From Ilyonectria destructans (lineage: Eukaryota > Ascomycota > Sordariomycetes > Hypocreales > Nectriaceae): a DNA stretch of 64,000 nucleotides. Location: assembly GCA_020740775.1 (NCBI GenBank), contig JAHEWK010000022.1, positions 496,001 to 560,000 of the forward strand. Direction: 5' to 3'. Of the stretch, positions 56,735 through 64,000 are shown piece after piece (positions within the stretch are counted from its first letter, which is position 1; each line of letters begins with the position of its first letter). The notes beneath the pieces were generated by a model. That model made no database searches, had not been told where the DNA came from, and saw only the letters and a list, made by a program, of their open reading frames with translations. The position numbers and the translations under genes were made by a program.

Positions 56735-57556
56735 ATGGCCGAAGATCTAGGTGCAAAGTCCCGGGTAGAGAACACCTTCCACTGCCAGGCCGCGCAGCCA
56801 CCGCCCGCCTGCCCCTCGTTTCCGGCGTTTCCGGCGTGTCCGGCGTGTCCGGCCTTTCCCTCTTGTCCCGGGGCTCCCGACCCTGTCTGTCCCGTCTGCC
56901 CTGGATTCGTGGCGTGTCCCGCCGCGGCCTCGACGTCTCCCTTGGTCCTTCTGGCTGCTCTCTGGGCGGATATCCTCGTCTTTCTGGGTCCCTCGCTCTT
57001 CACCGAGCAGGGTAGGGCTTTCTGGGTGGCTCTCTGGGCCTTTCTTTGCAACCGTCTCCCGCCCTGGTGGGCCTTCGTCTCGTGCTGGATCTCCGTCTCG
57101 GGGTGGGTCTCAACCTGGGTCTTAGCCCCGTTCTTGGCCGTCTGCCGGTTTATTGGCCGTCTCTGCTGCTGCCTATGCCCTTGTGGATGTGGACGACACG
57201 CCGACAACGGCAACGACAACAACAATGACAACCACAATAACGACCGCCAAGATAACGACCTTAAGCGGGGCAGCGTCATCGCGGAGGTCATGCGGGAGTC
57301 CACCCGCAGAATCAATCCCCCTCCCGGCTCTGGCTCTGGTTCTGGCGTTGAACCAAACCCCAACCCTCTGACTCAGACACGTACTGCTGTGTCCTCGTCC
57401 GTCGCCCTCGCCGACTCCGCCTCCACGTACGTCTCCGCCAGGGGCCTGAAGGCAACCGTCCTCCCCGCGCGTGGTCGCCGCGCTCATACCTGGGCATTTG
57501 AGTTAACTCAAATCCTAACTCATGAGTTAACTCATACCGACGTTCGCGGCGTCTAG
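56735..57556 (+). CDS. Orphan 273-aa Cys/Pro-rich membrane protein
   Basis: An intact, intronless frame from ATG to TAG with strong C/G third-position preference in this frame. Residues 22-60 are a Pro/Cys/Phe low-complexity run with repeated FPA-CPACPAF units. Then come two or three hydrophobic segments (SPLVLLAALWADILVFLG, AFWVALWAFL, ending in CRFIGRLCCCLCPCGCG). A hydrophilic C-terminal half follows, with an Asn/Asp run and SVIAEVMRESTRRINPPPG. I recognise no family. A Cys cluster after the last helix suggests palmitoylation or metal binding, which is inference only. A CT-rich promoter-like stretch precedes it. The minus strand is also open here (212 codons) but has no comparable coding bias. 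Confidence 0.5.
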   Translation: MAEDLGAKSRVENTFHCQAAQPPPACPSFPAFPACPACPAFPSCPGAPDPVCPVCPGFVACPAAASTSPLVLLAALWADILVFLGPSLFTEQGRAFWVALWAFLCNRLPPWWAFVSCWISVSGWVSTWVLAPFLAVCRFIGRLCCCLCPCGCGRHADNGNDNNNDNHNNDRQDNDLKRGSVIAEVMRESTRRINPPPGSGSGSGVEPNPNPLTQTRTAVSSSVALADSASTYVSARGLKATVLPARGRRAHTWAFELTQILTHELTHTDVRGV

Positions 57557-57635
57557 TTGGCCCGTTTTATAATCTAATCTAGCTTATCGCAACCCCGCTT
57601 GTTCAGAAGCGGTCATGGGCGTAATACTGGTAGAA

Positions 57636-57667
<32 letters not shown>

Positions 57668-58038
57668 GTTCAGAAGCTTCGAAAAATCGAGCCTTCCGAG
57701 TACTGCAGTTGCTAATATGATTACCAGCAGATTTTCCATCTCCTTGATCTATTATCTATACCATCAAACTTATCGCTATGGCGTCCAAAGCATCTTCCTT
57801 ACCGAGCATACCCTCTTCCGCCCCCGACTTCATCGATATTAAGAGATTTTTCACCTGAGAAAAGGCAAAGCCTCGCGCTTTATATGTCTGCTTATACTGT
57901 ACGGCGAGGCCATGGAAGGATGGCTATAAGGGCAATGCGCGGCGTCACATAAGGAATAATCATCCATATCTTATGGGCCTCTCTAGCCGGTAGAATCAAT
58001 CTCAGCAATCGCTCGATTTATATATCACATCATCCACT
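57557..58038. other. Spacer with (ATC)n microsatellite
   Basis: An (ATC)n run of about 10 units lies at 57636-57667. The rest holds no recognised gene. Confidence 0.6.
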
Positions 58039-59640
58039 ATGCCATCTGAGGCAGTATTGCGGAGTGCCTTCAATCGACAGGCTTACATCGATGCTATTAT
58101 CAGCCTTGTCATACGTCGCGGAGTGGCCTTTTCAATGGTTGAGTGGGACGAGCTAAAGGACCTAGCTCTAGCATGCAATCCCACTCAGTTGGCTTAGTCC
58201 CTTCAATCTGCCGTTTCGATGATTCATATCTCATCTGACCTCTAGACATTACTACACTGACATAGTATACTAGCAGTATGCGGACAGTGGGTCGATAAGG
58301 ACTATGAGCTTTGACGGACACTCCAAGGGCTGCTAGAGTGTTGAAAAGACCACTCTGGCGAGTCCTAGGCTTGCCTGATTGCTAATGTCCTAAGGTGCTT
58401 CGAAATTCGACGTATGGGTTATCATACTGGAGATAATGCATCCTTGAACAATACCTACCTAGAAGCTTTATCAGAGAAGCTATTTCATAAGCAAGGAGTA
58501 AGTAAAGATGAGGTTTCTATGGCTGTACCAGCTAAGTTTCGTCTAGATCATCTTCGATCCTGTCCACCACCGTATCCACTGTTTCAGCCATATTATTAAC
58601 CTTTCCCTTCAAGCCTTCCTTGCGCGCTTGAAAGAAGCTCTATGAGCTGCCCTTAATGCTGCCGGTGATGCTGCTGGTGCGTAGTCTATCGAAACCTTCT
58701 CTACTGCCCTCAATGAGAATACGCCTTCGGGACCCGATACCACGGTGGATCACATCCGGAGGAGAACCAGGGGAGACAGCAGAGAGAGACCTTAGGCAAG
58801 AGAGAGAACTACTCAGAAGGTAGAATTTAGCGGATGGGAAGGTATTAATACTCTCCGGAAGCTCCACTATCTCGCAGTCTGGCTTCAAAGCTCTCCAATC
58901 CATAGTGATAACTGGCGCGAAGCTGTGGGTTGCAGTCTTGGGATCGACAATGCAATATAGTAGTCCTTATGGTATAAAGTTATTAGTGTCGCCCTCGATA
59001 AGAAGGCATACGTCCTCCAGTTTATGGTAGACCATGATAAAGACATTGGCTGCGCTAATCTTCTAACCGGGCCGATTGGGATATACTGTTGAAAATGCAT
59101 ACTTTCCTCCAGTCCTTCACTAAGGCAACTCTAATAATAGGAGGCGATAAAGCAAGCCTCTGCAGTATGCTATAGCTAATGAATGGGCTTCTTAGCCACT
59201 TTGAGAAAGCGAAAGTACCTAATGTCTACCTCCATTAAAGAGACAGCCTTTAGCTAAATGTATTAGATATACTACTCAACACTAGAATTCCATGATACCC
59301 ATATGCTCCATTCTATTGAGATGGGATGGTTTGTACTTAATAAATACTATACTATGTCTAATGAGGCTCCCTTCCACTTGAGCTGCGAACTTAAGAGGGA
59401 GTAAGAACGATCTAGCCAGGCCGTCGACCTGGAGAGTTAAGCTAGGACATACCCGAAAAGCAGAGCATTGGACGGCTTTTACTTCTATCCCGTCGAATAT
59501 CTCACGCGTCGCTATTGAGGCGACAACCCTTCTTTCTATTGCTCGTCCGAAAGTCGTCTAGGTACTCCCTCACCGATTTGCGAGGGCTCGAAAGCATACT
59601 CTTCCCATCTTACACAATCCATACACGGTCAGTGCTCATA
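58039..59640 (+). pseudogene. hAT transposase, heavily decayed
   Basis: Read in several frames: LRSAFNRQAYIDAIISLVIR, GVAFSMVEWDELKDLALACN, then ILAVCGQWVDKDYEL, RRMGYHTGDNASLNNTYLEA (the GDNA block around a catalytic Asp), INLSLQAFLARLKEAL, FSGWEGINTLRKLHYLAVWL, HSDNWREAVGCSLGIDNA and HMLHSIEMGWFVLNKYYTMS. These are ordered landmarks of fungal hAT transposases. Many stops and frameshifts make it a fossil, and the C-terminal dimerisation domain is not found. It shows that a hAT source once existed for the MITEs in this window, though relatedness to them is not shown. Confidence 0.75.
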
Positions 59641-59767
59641 CCGTAAAGAAACCTCAGTCAGTTGAGTATCAATAAGCTTTAATCAGGGATAATTAGACCC
59701 AAGAAAGACAAACAAAATTGGAGTTATTCAGCTATTCTTGCAGTTAGGGACAGAAGTCAGGCTAACC

Positions 59768-62700
59768 TCATTCCTCGTTGCCTTTCCTTTGAGCCAATCC
59801 GTGATCATCCCCCAAACAACGCCCTCCAATCTTATAGCACTCCGAACAAATGTCAAATCCCCACCGTTGCAAACTTCGCATTCGCAGAAGACCTCATCTT
59901 CCGGAATGCTCAAAGTGCAAACATCGCACCGCCTGGATGTCCCGTCATTAGATATCAGGCTCACCTCGATAAATTCGTCGTGCCTCTCTTCTCTGCGTAG
60001 TCGCGTAGGGCTCGCTCGATGTCGGTATTCCCAAATCTTTTAGCCCACCACCACGAAGTGCGTCCGAAACGATCCTGAGAGTCGAAGGCGACTTGTCCAG
60101 TAGTTAGCAGCACTTTGGCTATCTCGGTGCGACAATTTCATACAGCTATTGATAGCGGTGTCGAACCATAATGATCTTCCTGGTCGGGATCAACGGAGTC
60201 ATGGCTAAGTAATGCCATTGCGACGGTATCATGTCCGTTCTTAGCTGCAAATGACTATGGTGTCCGACCAATAGTATCTTCTGTATTCGCACTGGCCTTT
60301 GCAAGCAGCAGCTTGACGATGGCCTTATGCCCGGCGGCCCACGATAGCGCCGTCTGACCATCCTTATCCTTCGAGTTCACATCAACGCCTTCGGTGGCGA
60401 GCAGCAGCTTGACGATGGTCTCGTGCCCGTTTTCGGCGGCCCACGATAGCGGCGTCCGACCATCCTTATCCTTCGAGTTCACATCAACGCCTTCGGTGGC
60501 GAGCAGCAGCTGGACAACGGACTTGTGCCCGTTCCCGGCGGCCAACAATAGCGGCGTCTGACTATACTCCTCATCTTTCGAGTCCACATCAACGCCTTCG
60601 GTGGCGAGCAGCAGCTGGACAACGGTCTCGTGCCCGCTTTCGGCGGCCCACGATAGCGGCGTCCAACCATACTCATGCTTCGAGTTCACACCGACGCCTT
60701 CGGTGGCGAGCAGCAGCTTGACAACGGCCTCGTGCCCGTTCGCGGCGGCCCACGATAGCGGCGTCCGACCATCCTTATCCTCCGAGTTCACATCATCCTT
60801 CTCCGTCGCGAGCAGCAGCTGGACAACGGCCTTGTGCCCGTTCGCGGCGGCCCTCGATAGCGGCGTCTGACCATGGCCATCCTTTGAGTCCACACCAACG
60901 CCTTCGGTGGCGAGCAGCAGCTGGACAACGGCCTCGTGCCCGCTTTCGGCGGCCCACGATAGCGGCGTCCAACCATACTCATGCTTCAAGTTCATATCAA
61001 CCTTCTCCGTCGCGAGCAGCAGCTGGACAACGGACTTGTGCCCGTTCGCGGCGGCCCTCGATAGCGGCGTCTGACCATAGCCATCCTTCGAGTTCACATC
61101 AACGCCTTCGGTGGCGAGCAGCAGCTGGACAACGGACTCGTGCCCGCTTTCGGCGGCCCACGATAGCGGCGTCCAACCATACTCATGCTTCGAGTTCACA
61201 TCAACCTTCTCCGTCGCGAGCAGCAGCTGGACAACGGTCTCGTGCCCGTTCGCGGCGGCCCTCGATAGCGGCGTCTGATCATAGGCATCCTTCGAGTCCA
61301 CACCAACGCCTTCGGTAACGAGCAACAGCTTAACAACGACCTCGTGCCCGTTCGCGGCGGCCCACGATAGCGGCGTCCGACCATCCTTATCCTTCGAGTT
61401 CACATCAACCTTTTCCGTCGCGAGCAACAGCTGGACAACGGACTTGTGCCCGTTCGCGGCGGCCCACGATAGCGGCGTCCGACCATAGACATCCTTCGAG
61501 TCCACATCAACGCCTTCGGTGGTGAGCAGCAGCTGGACAACGGCCTCGTGCCCGTTCCCGGCGGCCAACAATAGCGGCGTCTGACTATACTCCTCATCCT
61601 TCGAGTTCACATCGACGCCTTCGGTGGCGAGTAGCAACTTGACAACGGCCTCGTGCCCGTGTCCTTCCCTAGACGTCCGTAGTAACCAAGCGTCGCGTAA
61701 TGTTGGCGCCTTCACGATGTCGATCTTCAACTCCTTTAACAAAGCAGGATAACTTGCTATTGCGTGATCCTCCCACTCGCTGGATGCATATTCCAAGAAG
61801 GAATGCTGGCGCGAGTAAGTTTGCAGCTCCCAAATAGGTACTTTGAGCAGCACATTATTCCGGCGACTGACAACCAAACTGCCGTTGTCGAACTCGCCGC
61901 TGCTCAGATAGCCCCAGCACATCTGGAACATGAGAAGATTCGCGCCATCCGGGGACGTGTGGTACCACTCTCCACTAGAACCACTGTGGTCGTCCAGTAG
62001 AAAATCTTTCACCGATTGGTGGCAGAAGTTGGCTGTAGTCTCGCTGTCGTTGCTAGCAACGTCAAGGTAGATGATGGAGCTGCATGACGAACAAATGTCC
62101 ATGTGGTCATGAAGATCCTGATCACCTACCACTGACCTGGTGTTCCAAAACGCGAATGAGGCCGCTAGTTCCTTTTTTGTCAGAGGTCGCCGCGCAGCGA
62201 CCATGCTGAGCAAGAGAAATCGAGCGTCCGCCTGCCTCTCTTTCGGAATGTTGCCGTCCAAAATCCTGGTGTATGTTTCGTCAAGCCCCTTGGGAAGATC
62301 CTTGAGTTTGCCCTCGACGTCATATGCCGGTGTGCTTTCCAGCTCATTGATCATCAAAGACACCCAGAGAAAGGTGCCTCCTGCTTGACTTTTCAGAGCC
62401 TCTTTGACCTTTGCTTCCAGACTTTGGCTGTACTTATTCCTCTGCGCTAGGTCCTCAACTCTGAGGTTTATGTAGTCGGAAAGATCGGCATTGACTTCGC
62501 TCGAGTCCATCCTCAATGACACGCCAATTCTGTCTAGCTCGTACTTAATGTCGCTTATCTCAGGTCGGCAGGTAACGAGAAACTTGAAGTTCCCTGCTGA
62601 CTTTGGCGATGCTTGAAACAGTTCTCTTATACAACGGAGCAGAGCCTTGCGCGTGGATCTGTCGCACTCGTCCAGAGCATCAATAAGGATGAAGACCTCA

Positions 62701-63263
62701 CCAACATGATCATCTCGGAGCATGTCTTGAAATATTCGCCAGAGAGCGGAGAAGTTCTCGAAGAGGGACTCGAAAAGACGGCTATCTTTGTGCTTCTCAA
62801 AGTCCCACCGCATGTGTTGGAAGAGCTCGTTCCTTTGCAGTAGCAGCTGCCAGATGAGGCTTCGAAGCATTGCGGTGGGCGTCCTCCGCTCCTGGTTTTT
62901 GTCGTCGCAGAGAAAGTATGCAAATGCTTTGTCGGGAGATTTCTCAACCTTTCCCTTGAGGATCTCTATGAGGAAGGTGGACAACATCGTCTTTCCGATG
63001 CCCGGGGAGCCGATGAGGCGGAGAAGCTGCGAGTTGTCGTTGGCTCCCCACGCGGAGAATTCTTCTCGCTTCAGGATCCACTCGCAGGTATGCCCTATTC
63101 TTTCCCCCTTTTGAGTCTGGACGTCTGCTAGAATGTCTCGGGGATTCGTCACCCTCATCTCCTGAAGGCATGTTCGGAGAACACCAGACGTAGCGCTCTG
63201 ATCCATTGGAATAGCTTTCGGGTCCCGGCGGTGGTTGAGCATGTCTTGAGCAATTCGAGCCAT
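59768..63263 (-). pseudogene. NACHT-ankyrin NLR with decayed 3' end and ZZ-like finger
   Basis: From the ATG at 63263 a 1002-codon frame encodes a NACHT NTPase: P-loop LLRLIGSPGIGKTMLSTFL, Walker B EVFILIDALDECD, then winged-helix-like sequence (LLLSMVAARRPLTKKELA) and about 14 ankyrin repeats. In-frame TAG (60257-60255) and TGA (60140-60138) codons cut the ankyrin domain. Beyond two frameshifts (near 60000 and 59855) lies a ZZ-like zinc finger (CDVCTLSIPEDEVF, DICSECYKIGG) ending in a TGA at 59770-59768. Fungal NLRs act in non-self recognition and regulated cell death. The frame is open upstream to 63356 without an ATG, so an N-terminal effector domain on an earlier exon is possible but not seen. 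The truncated 1002-residue form could still be made. Confidence 0.82.
60290..61680 (-). repeat. Tandem ~102-bp ankyrin-coding repeats
   Basis: About 13 units of 102 bp (34 residues) plus one degenerate unit, of the form GHEAVVQLLLATEGVDVNSK followed by D-x-x-GRTPLSWAAAN. Most positions are invariant at the protein and DNA level. Variation is concentrated at a few codons (E/K after GH, A/S/T after that, the residues before GRTP, and W/R in LSxAA). This suggests repeated recombination between units. Confidence 0.9.
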
Positions 63264-64000
63264 TCGCTCAATCTCAGGGTAGACGAGCTTAAAGGAGGGA
63301 TCGTCTGGGCCGTAGAAAATATTTGAAGGTAATGAGCCAAATTTTGATTCTGAAACTTATGTCTCTTGCAGAAGCCTTTGGGTTACGTGGCGATCAATAA
63401 GTAGGGAAAACTGCTTGGGTTGGCAGGTACGTCGCGATAATACCAACGGTCAGCGGGTTTGCCAACTTGAACCGGTTGGAAGAAGTGGCGTTTGTGATAA
63501 TATGCTTTGGCAATAGGGGGGATACTGAGGTTCGGTTCTTGTGCATGGTACGTTGGTGAGTTGGGCTGAGATACGAACACGGATGAGACAATTTTGGAGC
63601 ATGGAAGACGTCCCGAGGTGTTTCCGAGCACGAAGTGACGAAAGGTTTTATGCCTTGAGGAACGAAAGGGTCTTAGAGGACGGGCGCGGGGAAAAGAGGG
63701 GCTCAGCCAACACCACTGACGCAAAGATCACGTGACTCCTTCGCTCTCATATAGGTCTAGCTCCTTCCCAATTTCAGGGTGTGTGGTCGGTCTGAGCTGC
63801 ACGTGACTTCGTGTCAAGTCCGCGCGTCTGTCCGCGCGTCTGTCTGCTTGTGTGTTCTTGGATCTGAAACGTCAACTTCACACGGACATATCAAAAGTGC
63901 ATTCACTTTTGGACGCAACCAGCGTATTTCCTCTTTTTGCTTTGTTCCCTTTTCCCCCCTCCCTTTACCTCTTTTCAATCGTCTTCCAGCCAGTCCCATG
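63264..64000. other. NLR upstream region
   Basis: No recognised domain. The NLR frame stays open to 63356 (FGSLPSNIFYGPDDPSFKLV), bounded by a TAA; TTTCAG at about 63350 could be a splice acceptor. A CT-rich segment near 63900-63980 is promoter-like for something outside the window. Confidence 0.4.

Noticed and set aside
56725..57363. 212-codon minus-strand ORF with collagen-like Gly-rich repeats
   Set aside because: Third-position bias favours the plus-strand frame; the Gly repeats mirror the Pro/Cys run on the other strand.
60601..61318. Plus-strand Ser/Ala/Arg-rich ORFs
   Set aside because: They are antisense to the repetitive ankyrin-coding DNA and repeat with its 102-bp period.
60290..61680. 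Regular repeats that might suggest a CRISPR array
   Set aside because: The repeats are contiguous 102-bp coding units without unique spacers, in a eukaryotic genome.

Overview
This is a repeat-rich stretch of a filamentous ascomycete genome (Pezizomycotina). The evidence is short 50-110 bp introns with CTAAC-type branch sites, a Zn2Cys6 regulator, HET and NACHT-ankyrin proteins, a Fot1/pogo DNA transposon, Tad/I-like LINE tails and a fungal-type Helitron. A Sordariomycete is my guess, from the look of the gene families; the sequence does not prove it. No rRNA, tRNA or CRISPR array was found.

Layout. 1-7.2 kb: the 3' end of a carotenoid-oxygenase-type gene, a Zn2Cys6 transcription-factor gene broken by a 607-bp hAT-type MITE and stop codons, and a P450 gene split by a 1.3-kb hAT-type element. 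7.5-18.8 kb: a second, truncated copy of that hAT element, abutting a nearly complete 10.8-kb Helitron. The Helitron carries a spliced ~2215-aa Rep/helicase gene and a divergent second gene. 18.8-22.7 kb: a small inverted-repeat element carrying a fragment of a GH72 glucanosyltransferase gene, then a HET-ankyrin gene with an early stop. 23.8-28.5 kb: a 42-bp mini-derivative of a pogo element, a three-exon gene for a small secreted cysteine-rich peptide that the long-ORF view misses, a decayed nucleoside-phosphorylase-like domain of NLR type, and an apparently intact pogo/Fot1 transposon. 28.5-31.5 kb: an intact PhzF-family gene between inverted repeats, plus a hAT transposase relic. 32-39.7 kb: two LINE 3' fragments around a decayed DSN1/Mis13 kinetochore gene and a complete GCN5-type acetyltransferase gene. 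40.8-42 kb: an intact four-exon SAM methyltransferase gene. 42-56 kb: a graveyard of broken genes (kinase-associated protein split by a 161-bp MITE, transposase zinc knuckle, DUF3435-like C-terminus, enoyl-CoA hydratase, TmpA-like flavoprotein, small cysteine-rich protein). 56.7-64 kb: an orphan membrane-protein ORF, a decayed hAT transposase, and a large NACHT-ankyrin NLR with highly uniform ankyrin repeats and a decayed 3' end.

How it fits together. Complete-looking genes are few: the PhzF, methyltransferase, GCN5, pogo transposase and Helitron genes, the small secreted peptide, and possibly the 273-aa orphan. Most other genes are disrupted by transposons, by frameshifts, or by stops where the family usually has Trp (TGG to TAG/TGA/TAA). 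That pattern fits repeat-induced point mutation or similar G:C to A:T decay. Two NLR-type pieces, a HET protein and a DUF3435-like remnant make this look like an accessory compartment, perhaps the residue of a giant mobile element, but no intact captain recombinase is present.
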